Assembly (NCBI GenBank): GCA_031277395.1
Contig: JAITML010000009.1
Span: 1 to 64,000, forward strand
From: Methylobacillus sp.
GTDB lineage: Bacteria > Pseudomonadota > Gammaproteobacteria > Burkholderiales > Methylophilaceae
Direction: 5' to 3'
DNA length: 64,000 nucleotides
Every line of letters starts with the position of its first letter. Positions within the stretch are counted from its first letter, which is position 1. Below the pieces are notes generated by a model. That model was not told the DNA's origin. It was given only the letters and a program-made list of their open reading frames with translations, and made no database searches. A program made the position numbers and the translations under genes. This document shows, in pieces, positions 9,669-20,527 of the stretch.

Positions 9669-10505
9669 ATGCAACCAAATCTTCTTTCTGATATTGAACG
9701 TCAGGTCAGCCTCGCGCTTATAGAGGACATGGGTACGCGCGATGTAACCGCCGAACTGGTCCCCGAACAGGCGCAGGCTGTCGCACTCGTCATCAGTCGC
9801 GAGGAAGCCGTATTATGCGGTACAGCATGGTTTGAAGCATGTTTTCAACAGCTCGACTTTGATGCGTACGTGACATGGTTCGCGCGCGAAGGCGAGTTGG
9901 TGCAGCCCGATCAAAAACTTTGTGAAATCCACGGGAATGCGCGCGCGCTGCTCACGGCGGAACGCTGTGCGTTGAATTTCCTGCAAATGCTGTCGGCGGT
10001 GGCGACCGAGACACGAAAATATGTGAACGCGATCGAAGGCACAAATGCCGTCATCATGGATACGCGCAAAACCCTGCCCGGCCTGCGAACTGCACAAAAA
10101 TACGCGGTGACGGTCGGCGGCGGAAAAAACCAGCGCATCGGTTTGTTCGACGGCGTGCTCATCAAGGAAAACCACATCGCTGCCGCCGGAGGCATCGCTG
10201 CCGCGCTCAAGGCCGCGAAAGAGATCTCCGACCTGCCTGTGCAGATTGAAGTGGAATCTCTCGAAGAACTGCAAGCCGCGCTGGACGCGGGCGCGAAACT
10301 CATCCTGCTCGACAACTTCACGCTGGAACAAATGTGCAGCGCCGTCGCGCTCACCGCCGGGCGCGCGGCGTTGGAAGCTTCCGGCAATGTCACGCTCGCC
10401 ACCGTCCGCGCCATCGCCGAAACCGGTGTGCAGCGTATTTCCATCGGCGGCCTGACAAAAAATATACGAGCGGTGGATCTTTCCATGCGAATCGAGACGG
10501 ATTGA
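9669..10505 (+). CDS. nadC: Nicotinate-nucleotide pyrophosphorylase (quinolinate phosphoribosyltransferase)
   Basis: NadC (278 residues) converts quinolinate and PRPP to nicotinate mononucleotide in de novo NAD synthesis. Diagnostic segments are EDMGTRDVTAELVP near the N-terminus, ERCALNFLQMLSAVAT, the MDTRKTLPGLRTAQKYAV block (phosphate/quinolinate binding), GLFDGVLIKENHI, and the C-terminal QRISIGGLTKN. The start is set at 9669, giving the usual family length; upstream ATG codons fall in or before the -10 element. It stands alone, with ilvI starting 138 nt downstream. Confidence 0.97.
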   Translation: MQPNLLSDIERQVSLALIEDMGTRDVTAELVPEQAQAVALVISREEAVLCGTAWFEACFQQLDFDAYVTWFAREGELVQPDQKLCEIHGNARALLTAERCALNFLQMLSAVATETRKYVNAIEGTNAVIMDTRKTLPGLRTAQKYAVTVGGGKNQRIGLFDGVLIKENHIAAAGGIAAALKAAKEISDLPVQIEVESLEELQAALDAGAKLILLDNFTLEQMCSAVALTAGRAALEASGNVTLATVRAIAETGVQRISIGGLTKNIRAVDLSMRIETD

Positions 10506-10511
10506 ACAAAC

Positions 10512-10532
10512 CTCTGTTCGCCTTGAACAGAG
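10512..10532 (+). other. Short hairpin between nadC and ilvI
   Basis: CTCTGTTC and GAACAGAG form a perfect 8-bp stem around GCCTT, 6 nt after the nadC stop. No T-run follows directly, so it is at best a weak or Rho-assisted terminator. The rest of the gap to 10643 shows no leader peptide rich in branched-chain codons and no clear promoter. Confidence 0.4.
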
Positions 10533-10643
10533 AGGCATCACCCCTTCGGTTTTGATGTAAATTCAGGCGGTCGCCCCTTGACCAAACCCTGTTGAACCGA
10601 TAGTGTTCTGGGTTTCGTAACAATTCTATAACTGATTGAATCT

Positions 10644-12356
10644 ATGCAATTGACTGGCGCAGAAATCGTCATCCGCTGTTTGCAGGAGGAGAACGTTGAG
10701 TTCGTCTTCGGCTATCCGGGCGGGGCGGTATTAAACATATACGACGAAATTTTCAAACAGGACAAGTTCAAACATGTCCTGGTACGTCACGAGCAGGCGG
10801 CCACGCATGCGGCGGATGCCTACGCGCGCGCCACGGGCAAGGTCGGCGTGGCGCTGGTCACTTCCGGCCCGGGCGCGACCAATGCGGTGACAGGTGTGGC
10901 GACGGCGTTTATGGATTCGATTCCGATGGTGGTGTTGTCCGGTCAGGTGCCGGTGCCATCCATCGGCATGGATGCGTTTCAGGAAGTTGACATGGTGGGC
11001 ATCACGCGTCCCTGCGTGAAGCATAATTTCCTCGTCAAGAATATCAACGAACTCGCGAGCACGATCAAAAAGGCGTTTTACATCGCCGCGAGCGGCCGAC
11101 CCGGCCCCGTGGTGGTGGATATTCCAAAGGACGTGACTGCGCATGTCGCGGAGTTCGCCTATCCGGAAACGGTGCATATGCGTTCCTACAATCCGGTATT
11201 GAAGGGGCATTCCGGTCAGATCAAAAAAGCGTTGAAGCTGCTGCTGGAAGCCAAACGCCCATTCGTGTACTCGGGCGGCGGCGTGGTGCTGGGTGATGCG
11301 GCGGAGTTGCTGACAACGCTGACGCGCCGTCTCAATCTGCCGATCACCAATACGCTTATGGGGCTGGGCGGCTATCCCGCGTCGGATCGCCAGTTCGTTG
11401 GCATGCCGGGAATGCACGGCACGCTGGAAGCCAATATGGCCATGCAGGAATGCGATGTGCTGCTGGCTGTGGGCGCGCGTTTTGATGATCGCGTGATCGG
11501 CAATCCGGCGCACTTCGGCCAGAATCCGCGCACCATCATACATATTGATGTGGATCCGTCTTCAATTTCCAAGCGCGTGAAAGTGGATGTGCCCATCGTC
11601 GGCGAAGTGAAATCCGTGCTCACGGAAATGTTGCATCTGCTTGATGAAGGCATGAAGCCGAACAATACCGAACCGCTCAAGGCATGGTGGAAAAAGATCG
11701 AGGAGTGGCGCGGCAAATCCTGCTTGAAATACGCCACATCCGACACGGTCATCAAGCCGCAATATGTGGTCGAAAAATTATGGGAAGTCACCAAAGGCGA
11801 GGCCTTTGTGACCTCTGACGTGGGCCAGCACCAGATGTGGGCGGCGCAGTATTACAAGTTTGACAAGCCGCGCCGCTGGCTCAATTCCGGCGGCCTCGGC
11901 ACGATGGGCGTGGGTTTGCCTTACGCGATGGGCGCGCAGTTCGCGTTCCCCGACGCGCAGGTGGCCTGCATCACAGGCGAGGGCAGCATACAGATGAATA
12001 TTCAGGAACTGTCCACCTGCAAGCAGTTTCATCTGCCGATCAAAGTCGTCCTGCTCAACAACCGCTACCTCGGCATGGTGCGTCAGTGGCAGGAGTTTTT
12101 CTACGAGAACCGTTACTCCGAGTCCTACATGGACAGTCTGCCTGACTTCGTCAAACTGGCTGAATCCTATGGTCACGTCGGCATGAAAATCACAAACCCG
12201 GGCGATGTGGAAAGCGCGCTGAAGGAAGCCTTCGGCGCGAAAAACAAAAATCGTCTGGTATTCATGGATTTCATCACCGACCCCAAGGAAAACGTGTTCC
12301 CCATGGTGCCGAACGGCAAAGGCTTGTCTGAAATCATACTGGCGGAGGATTTGTAA
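10644..12356 (+). CDS. ilvI: Acetolactate synthase, large (catalytic) subunit
   Basis: This 570-residue ThDP enzyme condenses two pyruvates to acetolactate, or pyruvate with 2-oxobutyrate, as the first common step of valine, leucine and isoleucine synthesis. The N-terminal domain carries the catalytic glutamate in VRHEQAATHAADAYARATGK and the GPGATN loop. The central FAD domain contains GARFDDRVIGNP. The C-terminal ThDP site has GEGSIQMNIQELST then LLNNRYLGMVRQWQ. It overlaps ilvH by 1 nt. No strong ribosome site precedes its ATG. Confidence 0.97.
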   Translation: MQLTGAEIVIRCLQEENVEFVFGYPGGAVLNIYDEIFKQDKFKHVLVRHEQAATHAADAYARATGKVGVALVTSGPGATNAVTGVATAFMDSIPMVVLSGQVPVPSIGMDAFQEVDMVGITRPCVKHNFLVKNINELASTIKKAFYIAASGRPGPVVVDIPKDVTAHVAEFAYPETVHMRSYNPVLKGHSGQIKKALKLLLEAKRPFVYSGGGVVLGDAAELLTTLTRRLNLPITNTLMGLGGYPASDRQFVGMPGMHGTLEANMAMQECDVLLAVGARFDDRVIGNPAHFGQNPRTIIHIDVDPSSISKRVKVDVPIVGEVKSVLTEMLHLLDEGMKPNNTEPLKAWWKKIEEWRGKSCLKYATSDTVIKPQYVVEKLWEVTKGEAFVTSDVGQHQMWAAQYYKFDKPRRWLNSGGLGTMGVGLPYAMGAQFAFPDAQVACITGEGSIQMNIQELSTCKQFHLPIKVVLLNNRYLGMVRQWQEFFYENRYSESYMDSLPDFVKLAESYGHVGMKITNPGDVESALKEAFGAKNKNRLVFMDFITDPKENVFPMVPNGKGLSEIILAEDL

Positions 12357-12847
12357 TGCGTCACATTGTTTCTCTGCTCATGGAAAACGAAGCGGGCGCG
12401 CTGTCGCGTGTGGCCGGTCTGTTTTCGGCGCGCGGTTACAACATCGAATCGCTCACTGTCGCGCCGACCGAAGACGAAACCTTGTCGCGCATGACCATTG
12501 TCACTTCCGGCTCGGAAGAAGTGATTGAGCAGATCGTCAAACAGCTCAACAAACTGGTCGATGTGGTCAAGCTGCTCGATCTCTCCGACGGCCGCCATAT
12601 CGAACGCGAGCTTATGCTGGTCAAGGTACGCGCCACCGGCGCGTATCGCGAGGAGATGAAACGCATGAGCGACATCTTCCGCGGCCGCATCATCGACGTG
12701 GACAGCGGCAGCTACACCATAGAACTCACCGGCTCCGGTTCCAAGCTGGACGCCTTCCTCGAAGCCATAGACAAGGGCGCGATTCTGGAAACCGTTCGCA
12801 CCGGCGCTTCCGGCATCGGGCGCGGCGACCGCATACTCAAAGCCTGA
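12356..12847 (+). CDS. ilvH: Acetolactate synthase, small (regulatory) subunit
   Basis: IlvH (163 residues) activates the large subunit and confers valine feedback inhibition. The N-terminal ACT domain (about 1-75) starts MRHIVSLLMENEAGALSRVAGLFSARGYNIESL, and a C-terminal domain contains MLVKVRATGAYREEM. Its length matches the IlvH type; IlvN is much shorter. The TAATG overlap with ilvI suggests coupled translation. Confidence 0.97.
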   Translation: MRHIVSLLMENEAGALSRVAGLFSARGYNIESLTVAPTEDETLSRMTIVTSGSEEVIEQIVKQLNKLVDVVKLLDLSDGRHIERELMLVKVRATGAYREEMKRMSDIFRGRIIDVDSGSYTIELTGSGSKLDAFLEAIDKGAILETVRTGASGIGRGDRILKA

Positions 12848-12850
12848 TAG

Positions 12851-13900
<1,050 letters not shown>

Positions 13901-13915
13901 AACAAACTCTCTCCC

Positions 13916-13944
13916 GCATCCCCGCCTCTAATTTGCGGGGATGC
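13916..13944 (+). terminator. Hairpin terminator after ilvC
   Basis: GCATCCCCGC and GCGGGGATGC form a perfect 10-bp GC-rich stem with a 9-nt loop, 15 nt after the ilvC stop. The downstream tract (TGTTGATTTTGA) is T-rich but not a clean U-run, so termination may be partial. Confidence 0.7.
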
Positions 13945-13975
13945 GCGGAGTGTTGATTTTGATAACAGGAGATCC

Positions 13976-13984
13976 ATGGGTTAG
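13976..13984 (+). other. Two-codon mini-ORF with strong ribosome site ahead of psd
   Basis: ATG-GGT-TAG is preceded by AGGAG with a 4-nt spacer, a far better ribosome site than that of psd 30 nt downstream. It is out of frame with psd. It could be a translational leader, or a chance start context; the sequence alone does not decide. Confidence 0.3.
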
Positions 13985-14013
13985 GCGTCGCCCTGCCCAG
14001 CCTGCGGAAAACT

Positions 14014-14652
14014 ATGAACTACCCCCACCCCATCATCGCCCGTGAAGGCTGGCCGTTTCTCGCCATCGCGCTGGTTGTTTCCGCTGCCGCCACCTGGTTT
14101 TGCGCCGTGTGGTCGATTCCGCTCTGGATTATCACACTGTTCATTCTGCAATTTTTTCGCGACCCGCCCCGGCAACTGCCGGAACAAACGAATGCCGTCA
14201 TCGCTCCAGCAGACGGCCGCATCGTCTTGGTCGGCAAGGCGTATGACGATTACCTTAAACGTGATGCGCTCAAGATCAGCGTGTTCATGAATGTGTTCAA
14301 CGTGCACTCCAATCGCAGCCCGGTCAACGGCATCGTCGAACAACGCTGGTATCATGCGGGAAAATTTTTCAACGCCGCGCTCGACAAGGCTTCGCTGGAA
14401 AACGAAAGAAGCGCGCTGTGGATCAAAACCACGGATGGTCAGGACGTGACCTGCGTGCAAATCGCCGGCCTGATCGCCCGCCGCATTCTGTGTTATGCGG
14501 ATGCAGGCAGCCAGCTCAGCAAAGGCCAACGCTATGGCTTCATCCGTTTCGGCTCGCGCGTGGATGTTTACCTGCCGCTCGACGCCACACCCAAAGTCGC
14601 GCTGGGAGAAAAAGTCAGCGCAGGCTCAACCATATTGGCCGAGTTCGGCTGA
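14014..14652 (+). CDS. psd: Phosphatidylserine decarboxylase proenzyme (short form)
   Basis: Psd (212 residues) makes phosphatidylethanolamine from phosphatidylserine at the inner membrane. It is the short, PSD-A-like form, with a hydrophobic N-terminus (about 14-45), the APADG block, the conserved [16 protein letters not shown] segment, and the self-cleavage site GST in [12 protein letters not shown], where the serine becomes the pyruvoyl group. The start matches the family opening [13 protein letters not shown]. The ilvC-psd order is common in betaproteobacteria. Confidence 0.95.
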   Translation: MNYPHPIIAREGWPFLAIALVVSAAATWFCAVWSIPLWIITLFILQFFRDPPRQLPEQTNAVIAPADGRIVLVGKAYDDYLKRDALKISVFMNVFNVHSNRSPVNGIVEQRWYHAGKFFNAALDKASLENERSALWIKTTDGQDVTCVQIAGLIARRILCYADAGSQLSKGQRYGFIRFGSRVDVYLPLDATPKVALGEKVSAGSTILAEFG

Positions 14653-14674
14653 GCATCCTTGAATCAAGGCAAAT

Positions 14675-14708
14675 AAAAAACCGGATACGCAGTCGTATCC
14701 GGTTTTTT
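14675..14708. terminator. Bidirectional terminator between psd and rppH
   Basis: A perfect 14-bp inverted repeat has A6 on the left and T6 on the right, with an 8-bp core (CCGGATAC/GTATCCGG) and a 6-nt loop (14689-14694). It serves convergent psd (plus) and rppH (minus). Confidence 0.93.
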
Positions 14709-14724
14709 TATTCATACGCTCGAC

Positions 14725-15252
14725 TTACGAAATCCGCGCCAATTCTTCCTGCGGTTTGCTGTTCGCGAGCAAATGTTTGTCCGCGCCCAAATGGCCGACC
14801 AGTTCGTTCAGCGCCTGCTTGTAAACTTCGCGCTTGAACTCGATCACGCCGTCGAGCGGAACCCAGTAATCGCTCCAGCGCCAGGCGTCAAATTCGGGAT
14901 GCGCGCTGGCGCGCAGCGAAATATCCGTATCCCGCCCGATCAGCCGCAGCAAAAACCAGATCTGCTTTTGTCCCTTGTAACTGTCGCGCCACTCGCGCTT
15001 GACCCAGCGCGTAGGCACGTCATAGCGCAGCCAGTCGCGCGTGCGCCCGAGTATGCGCACATGATGCGGCAGCAAACCAACCTCCTCGGTCAACTCGCGA
15101 TACATGGCTTGCTCCGGCGTTTCTCCCTGCTGTATCCCGCCCTGCGGAAACTGCCAGGAATGCTCGCGTATGCGCTTGCCCCAAAAAACCTTGTTGTAGG
15201 CATTGCAAATGACGATGCCCACGTTAGGCCGATATCCATCACGGTCTATCAT
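14725..15252 (-). CDS. rppH: RNA pyrophosphohydrolase (Nudix family)
   Basis: RppH (175 residues) removes pyrophosphate from the 5' end of mRNAs, which triggers decay by RNase E. The Nudix box is complete ([20 protein letters not shown] then VGL), preceded by EHSWQFPQ. The start is set at [17 protein letters not shown], the family's conserved N-terminus; the longer frame to 15315 adds 21 residues unlike RppH. AGG lies about 10 nt upstream of this ATG. Confidence 0.95.
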   Translation of the reverse strand: MIDRDGYRPNVGIVICNAYNKVFWGKRIREHSWQFPQGGIQQGETPEQAMYRELTEEVGLLPHHVRILGRTRDWLRYDVPTRWVKREWRDSYKGQKQIWFLLRLIGRDTDISLRASAHPEFDAWRWSDYWVPLDGVIEFKREVYKQALNELVGHLGADKHLLANSKPQEELARIS

Positions 15253-15381
15253 GGCATTAAACCTGAAATTGAATGCCCCCATTCTTTCATATTTCAGAAA
15301 CTCGGGGAAGGTCATTCCGTCAGCGGAAACACCTTGACCTGAATTTTCCGTGCCTCCGGATGTGACGAGAACGGCAAATCA

Positions 15382-17481
15382 TCACTTGACGCGCATGCCT
15401 GGCTGCGCACCGGTGTCCGGTGACAGAATATACGGGCCGCCGCGTTCATCGCTCGCGGCGAGCACCATGCCTTCGGACAGGCCGAATTTCATTTTGCGCG
15501 GCGCGAGATTGGCGACCATGACCGTGAGCCGTCCGACCAGTGTTTGCGGATCATAGGCCGACTTGATGCCCGCGAATACCTGACGCGGTTTTTCCTCGCC
15601 TATATCCAGCATCAAACGCAGCAATTTTTCCGCGCCTTCGACATGTTCGGCGTTGACGATCTTCGCAATACGCAGATCGACTTTGGTGAAGTCATCAATG
15701 GAGATGTGATTCTCCTCCTCGCTCTTTTCCTTTGCGGGAACAGGCGCTGCTTGCAGTGATTCCTTGCTGGCTTCTATCATGGTCGTAATCTGTTTCGGGT
15801 CAATACGGGTAATCAAATGTTGGTAAGTCTGGATCGCGTGGCCATCGGCAAGACCGTCGTTGACGTGCTTCCATTCCAGCGGCGCGATTCCGAGAAAACT
15901 CTCAATCTCGGTGGCGAGCTTTGGCAACACCGGCTTGAGATACAGTGTCAGCAAACGGAACATTTCCAGCGCGGCTGAGCATACCGCGTGCAGCGCGGCT
16001 TCCTGCCCCGACTGTTTCGCCATATCCCACGGCGCAGCTTCCGCGACGCAGGCATTGGCCTTGTCGGCAAGCGCCATGATCTCGCGCAAGGCGCGCCCGT
16101 AGTCGCGGTTCGCATAATTCTCGGCAATGGAATCCGCGGCGGCGCGCATCTCGGCGATCACCGCGTGCTCCGAAGCCGCGCGCAGCTTGCCGCCGAATTG
16201 TTTGGAGATGAAACCTGCGGTGCGGCTCGCGATATTGATGTATTTGCCGACCAGATCGGAATTCACGCGCGCGACAAAGTCATCCAGATTGAGATCAATA
16301 TCCTCCATCGTGCCGTTGAGCTTGGCGGCGTAGTAATAGCGCAGGTATTCCGGATTTTTTACATGATCGAGATAGCTACGCGCGGTGATGAAGGTGCCGC
16401 GCGACTTGCTCATCTTTTCGCCGTTCACGGTGAGGAAGCCGTGAACAAATAATTTGGTCGGCGTGCGGAATCCCGCGTGTTCCAGCATCGCAGGCCAGAA
16501 CAGCGCGTGAAAATACAGAATGTCCTTGCCGATGAAGTGATAAAGATCGGCGGAAGAATCAGGGTTCCAGTATTCGTCAAAATTGATGCCCGCCTTGTCG
16601 CACAACTGCTGGAAGCTCCCCATGTAACCCACCGGCGCATCCAGCCAGACGTAAAAATATTTGCCCGGCGCATCGGGAATTTCGAAGCCGAAATACGGTG
16701 CGTCGCGCGAGATATCCCAATCGGTGAGTTTGTTTTCGCCTGCGATGCCGTCGATGAGCGGTTGATTGACGCGATCAGCATCTTCCGCAGTCGTTTGATT
16801 TGCGCCATCGCCGCCCAGCCATTCGCGCATCTTGTTCGCCGCTTCGACTTGCAATGTGCCGCTGCGTGTCCAGGCGCGCAGAAATTGCTGGCAGCGCGGA
16901 TCGGAGAGTTTGAAAAAGAAATGTTCGGACTCGCGCATTTCCGGCTTCGCACCGGAGACGGCGGAATACGGATTTTTCAACTCGGTCGGCGTATAAGCCG
17001 CGCCGCAGGCTTCGCAGTTATCGCCGTATTGGTCTTTCGCTCCGCATTTCGGACACTCGCCCTTGATGAAGCGATCCGGCAGAAACATCTGTTTGACCGG
17101 ATCGTAAAACTGTTCGATGGCGCGCGTGGCGATCAACCCCGCATCACGCAGGCGGCGGTATATGGTTTCCGCGCACACACGGTTTTCGTCGGAATTAGTG
17201 GAGCCGTAATGGTCAAACTCGACGTGGAACGCCTTGAAATCGTCGTAATGTTCCTGCCAAACGCGAGCGATTAATTGCTCCGGCGTAATGCCCTCACTTT
17301 CCGCGCGCAGCATGATGGGCGTGCCGTGCGTGTCGTCGGCACAGACGTAATGGCATTCATTTCCGCGCATTTTCTGGAAGCGCACCCAGATGTCGGTCTG
17401 AATGTATTCGACCAGATGACCGAGATGGATGCTGCCGTTGGCGTAAGGCAACGCGGAGGTAACGAGGATTTTGCGGCTCAT
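15382..17481 (-). CDS. metG: Methionyl-tRNA synthetase
   Basis: MetG (699 residues) charges tRNA-Met. It has the class I HIGH-type motif HLGH (about 19-22), a zinc knuckle [18 protein letters not shown], and KMSKS in [15 protein letters not shown]-terminal EMAP/Trbp111-type tRNA-binding domain (about 595-699) starts [20 protein letters not shown] and mediates dimerisation in long MetG forms. It diverges from the apbC/mrp gene across about 100 bp. Confidence 0.98.
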   Translation of the reverse strand: MSRKILVTSALPYANGSIHLGHLVEYIQTDIWVRFQKMRGNECHYVCADDTHGTPIMLRAESEGITPEQLIARVWQEHYDDFKAFHVEFDHYGSTNSDENRVCAETIYRRLRDAGLIATRAIEQFYDPVKQMFLPDRFIKGECPKCGAKDQYGDNCEACGAAYTPTELKNPYSAVSGAKPEMRESEHFFFKLSDPRCQQFLRAWTRSGTLQVEAANKMREWLGGDGANQTTAEDADRVNQPLIDGIAGENKLTDWDISRDAPYFGFEIPDAPGKYFYVWLDAPVGYMGSFQQLCDKAGINFDEYWNPDSSADLYHFIGKDILYFHALFWPAMLEHAGFRTPTKLFVHGFLTVNGEKMSKSRGTFITARSYLDHVKNPEYLRYYYAAKLNGTMEDIDLNLDDFVARVNSDLVGKYINIASRTAGFISKQFGGKLRAASEHAVIAEMRAAADSIAENYANRDYGRALREIMALADKANACVAEAAPWDMAKQSGQEAALHAVCSAALEMFRLLTLYLKPVLPKLATEIESFLGIAPLEWKHVNDGLADGHAIQTYQHLITRIDPKQITTMIEASKESLQAAPVPAKEKSEEENHISIDDFTKVDLRIAKIVNAEHVEGAEKLLRLMLDIGEEKPRQVFAGIKSAYDPQTLVGRLTVMVANLAPRKMKFGLSEGMVLAASDERGGPYILSPDTGAQPGMRVK

Positions 17482-17580
17482 GGGTAAGGGATGTTAATGG
17501 CTCGTGAAAAAGGCATAATTCTAGCAAATGCCGCACGGCTGCACTAAAATTTCCCTTTTACCGGAATTTACTCCCTGATC

Positions 17581-18669
17581 ATGTCACTCTCCGAACAGCA
17601 AATACAAACCGCACTGCGCGAAATCGTCGATCCCAATACCGGCAAGGATTTCATCGCCACCAAGTTCGCGCGCAACATCCGCGTGAACGGCAATGACGTC
17701 ACGCTCAACATCGTGCTGGGCTACCCCGCGCAAACCGTCGCCGATGATATCCGCGCGCTCGTGACCGGCAAGCTCAACACCCTGCCCGGCGTCGGCACTG
17801 TGACCGTCAATGTCGTCAGCAAAATCGCGGCACACAGCGTGCAGCGCGGCGTGCAACTGATCTCCAATGTGAAAAACATCATCGCCGTGGCGAGCGGCAA
17901 AGGCGGTGTGGGCAAATCCACCACTGCGGTTAATCTCGCGCTGGCGCTGGCCGCCGAAGGCGCACAGGTCGGCATTCTGGATGCCGACATTTACGGCCCT
18001 TCGCAACCGCAAATGCTGGGCATTACCGACCGGCCGGAGAGCAAGGACGGCAAAAGCATGGAACCGCTCGAACGTCATGGCATACAAGCCATGTCCATCG
18101 GTTTTCTCGTTGACACCGACACGCCCATGATCTGGCGCGGGCCGATGGCGACCGGCGCGCTGGAACAACTGCTGCGCGAAACCAACTGGCGCGAACTGGA
18201 TTATCTCGTCATCGACCTGCCACCCGGCACCGGAGATATCCAGCTCACGCTGTCGCAAAAAGTGCCGGTCACGGGCGCGATCATCGTCACCACACCGCAG
18301 GACATTGCGCTTCTGGATGCGCGCAAGGGATTGAAAATGTTTGAAAAAGTCGGCGTACCCATCCTCGGCATCGTCGAAAACATGAGCACCCACGTCTGCT
18401 CAAACTGCGGCCACGAAGAACACATTTTCGGCGCGGGCGGCGGCGAGCAAATGTGCAAGGATTACAACGTCGAACTGCTCGGCTCCCTGCCGCTCGACAT
18501 TCACATCCGCGAGCAAACCGACAGCGGCAAGCCCACCGTCATTGCCGAACCGGACGGCAAAATCGCCGCCACCTACCGGCAAATCGCACGCCGCGCCGCC
18601 ATCAAGCTCTCGGAATACGGGCTGGATCACAGCAGCAAATTCCCCAATATCGTGGTGCAGAATAGCTGA
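17581..18669 (+). CDS. apbC: Iron-sulfur cluster carrier ATPase (Mrp/NBP35/ApbC)
   Basis: This 362-residue protein transfers Fe-S clusters to apoproteins. It has an N-terminal MIP18/DUF59 domain (about 5-80), then a deviant Walker A GKGGVGKST (106-114), the switch VIDLPPGTGDIQLT, and the CxxC pair CSNCGHEEHIF that binds the cluster at the dimer interface. The opposite orientation to metG is common in proteobacteria. Confidence 0.96.
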   Translation: MSLSEQQIQTALREIVDPNTGKDFIATKFARNIRVNGNDVTLNIVLGYPAQTVADDIRALVTGKLNTLPGVGTVTVNVVSKIAAHSVQRGVQLISNVKNIIAVASGKGGVGKSTTAVNLALALAAEGAQVGILDADIYGPSQPQMLGITDRPESKDGKSMEPLERHGIQAMSIGFLVDTDTPMIWRGPMATGALEQLLRETNWRELDYLVIDLPPGTGDIQLTLSQKVPVTGAIIVTTPQDIALLDARKGLKMFEKVGVPILGIVENMSTHVCSNCGHEEHIFGAGGGEQMCKDYNVELLGSLPLDIHIREQTDSGKPTVIAEPDGKIAATYRQIARRAAIKLSEYGLDHSSKFPNIVVQNS

Positions 18670-18719
18670 TAAAATAGTTGGTTTTAATTGCGCGGGAAAA
18701 ACCCGCCAGAAATTTGCGT

Positions 18720-19790
18720 ATGAGCGCCACACATAAACCGACCACAGATGATGTTCGCATCCGGGAAATCAAGGAGGTCATCCCGCCTTCGCGCATTAAT
18801 GCGGAGCTTGCGGCAAGCACCGGCGCGATGGAAAACATCGTCGCCACGCGTACCGACATACACCGCATTTTGAACGGTATGGATGATCGGCTGCTGCTGA
18901 TTATCGGCCCCTGCTCCATCCACGATCCCAAAGCCGCGCTGGAATACGCACAACGGCTCATGGCGCAGAAGCAGCGTCTCGCCGACGATATCCTGATCGT
19001 GATGCGCGTGTATTTCGAAAAGCCGCGCACCAGCGTGGGCTGGAAGGGATTGATCAACGACCCGCATCTCAACGGCAGTTTCAGCATCAACGAAGGTCTG
19101 CGGCTCGCGCGTCGCACGCTGCTTGAAATCAATGAGCTCGGAATGCCCGCAGGCACGGAATTTCTCGACGTAGTCACGCCGCAATACACGGCCGATCTCG
19201 TCTCCTGGGGCGCCATCGGCGCGCGCACGACAGAAAGCCAGATCCACCGCGAACTCGCGTCCGGGCTTTCTTGCCCGGTCGGTTTCAAAAACGGTACCGA
19301 CGGCAACATCAAAATCGCCGTGGACGCGATCAAGGCCGCCGCAGGCGCGCACCATTTTCTCGCCGTGACCAAGGCCGGTCACTCCGCGATTGTTTCCACT
19401 GCGGGCAACGAAGATTGCCACCTGATTTTGCGCGGCGGCAAAACGCCCAACTACGATGCAGCCAGCGTCAATAATGCCTGCGCGGAATTGACCAATGCAG
19501 GGCTCGCGCCGCGCGTGATGATTGATTGCTCGCACGCCAACAGCAACAAACAATTCAAACGCCAGATCGACGTGGCCGCAGATGTCGCCACGCAGCTCGC
19601 CGCAGGCGACCGCCGCATTTTCGGCCTCATGGTCGAGTCGCACCTCCATGAAGGATCGCAGGAACTGGAAGCCGGTTGCGCGCTGGAATACGGCAAGTCC
19701 ATCACCGACCCGTGCCTGGGATGGGAGGATACGGTAGTCCTGCTCGACACGCTCGCGCAGGGAGTGCGGGCGCGGCGTGAAGCGCGTTGA
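18720..19790 (+). CDS. aroG: 3-deoxy-7-phosphoheptulonate synthase (DAHP synthase, class I)
   Basis: The enzyme (356 residues) condenses phosphoenolpyruvate and erythrose-4-phosphate in the first step of aromatic amino acid synthesis. Family blocks are DVRIREIKEVIPPS, IIGPCSIHDPKAALEYA, RVYFEKPRTSVGWKGLINDP, GARTTESQIHRELASG, VGFKNGTDGN and IDCSHANSNKQ. The ATG at 18720 starts the conserved N-terminus; the frame opening at 18678 overlaps the upstream gap. Which amino acid inhibits it cannot be read safely. Confidence 0.96.
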   Translation: MSATHKPTTDDVRIREIKEVIPPSRINAELAASTGAMENIVATRTDIHRILNGMDDRLLLIIGPCSIHDPKAALEYAQRLMAQKQRLADDILIVMRVYFEKPRTSVGWKGLINDPHLNGSFSINEGLRLARRTLLEINELGMPAGTEFLDVVTPQYTADLVSWGAIGARTTESQIHRELASGLSCPVGFKNGTDGNIKIAVDAIKAAAGAHHFLAVTKAGHSAIVSTAGNEDCHLILRGGKTPNYDAASVNNACAELTNAGLAPRVMIDCSHANSNKQFKRQIDVAADVATQLAAGDRRIFGLMVESHLHEGSQELEAGCALEYGKSITDPCLGWEDTVVLLDTLAQGVRARREAR

Positions 19791-19797
19791 GAAAAAA

Positions 19798-19823
19798 TGG
19801 CGGTCCGGTCTGCCACTCTTTTT
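19798..19823 (+). terminator. Intrinsic terminator after aroG
   Basis: TGGCGG and CTGCCA form a 6-bp stem (one G-U pair) around TCCGGT, followed by CTCTTTTT. It starts 8 nt after the aroG stop. The remainder of the gap to dcd holds a TATAAT at 19911-19916 without a good -35. Confidence 0.6.
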
Positions 19824-19951
19824 ATCACCCCGCTACTGGCGAACAAGAGCATCCCGGATACCAGAGGAATAAATCCTTGAAATTTCATACCCATCCGCCG
19901 CCATGCGCCGTATAATGCCCCTCGTTTTCAGTCTATTGGCGCAGAATCGCA

Positions 19952-20524
19952 ATGAGCATCAAATCTGACAGATGGATACGCCGCATGGCGGAGCAGCACG
20001 GCATGATAGAGCCGTTTGAACCGCGCCAGGTCAAGGAGGCAGACGGTCGCAAACTCGTGTCATACGGTACGTCGAGCTATGGTTACGACATTCGCTGCTC
20101 AAGCGAATTCAAGCTGTTCACCAATCTCAACAGCACCATAGTCGATCCCAAGAATTTCGACCCGAATTCGTTTGTCGAGGTCAATGCCGACTATTGCATC
20201 ATTCCGCCCAACTCATTCGCGCTCGCGCGTACCGTGGAATATTTCCGCATCCCGCGCAACGTGCTCACCGTCTGCCTTGGCAAGTCGACCTACGCGCGTT
20301 GCGGCATCATCGTCAACGTGACGCCGTTCGAGCCGGAATGGGAAGGCTATGTGACGCTGGAATTTTCCAACACCACGCCGCTGCCCGCCAAGATTTACGC
20401 CAACGAAGGCTGCGCGCAAGTGCTGTTCTTCGAAGCAGATGCCGATGATATTTGCGAAACGTCGTACAAGGACAGAGGCGGCAAATATCAAGGGCAGCAT
20501 GGCGTAACGCTGCCAAAAATTTGA
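19952..20524 (+). CDS. dcd: dCTP deaminase
   Basis: Dcd (190 residues) deaminates dCTP to dUTP, feeding thymidylate synthesis; thyA and folA lie about 3 kb downstream on the other strand. Recognisable blocks are [40 protein letters not shown] (catalytic glutamate region) and the C-terminal lid [13 protein letters not shown]. The length and both termini fit the family. It is followed after 3 nt by a small conserved-looking gene. Confidence 0.97.
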   Translation: MSIKSDRWIRRMAEQHGMIEPFEPRQVKEADGRKLVSYGTSSYGYDIRCSSEFKLFTNLNSTIVDPKNFDPNSFVEVNADYCIIPPNSFALARTVEYFRIPRNVLTVCLGKSTYARCGIIVNVTPFEPEWEGYVTLEFSNTTPLPAKIYANEGCAQVLFFEADADDICETSYKDRGGKYQGQHGVTLPKI

Positions 20525-20527
20525 GCC

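Noticed and set aside
10506..10643. Attenuator/leader peptide for the ilv operon
   Set aside because: No short ORF with runs of Leu, Ile or Val codons and no alternative hairpins were found in the leader; only one short stem without a U-run.
19451..19894. Minus-strand frame starting with a signal-like sequence (KFQGFIPLVSGMLLFASSG) beside aroG
   Set aside because: The frame enters aroG antisense sequence at once, has no family resemblance, and the DNA carries the aroG terminator.
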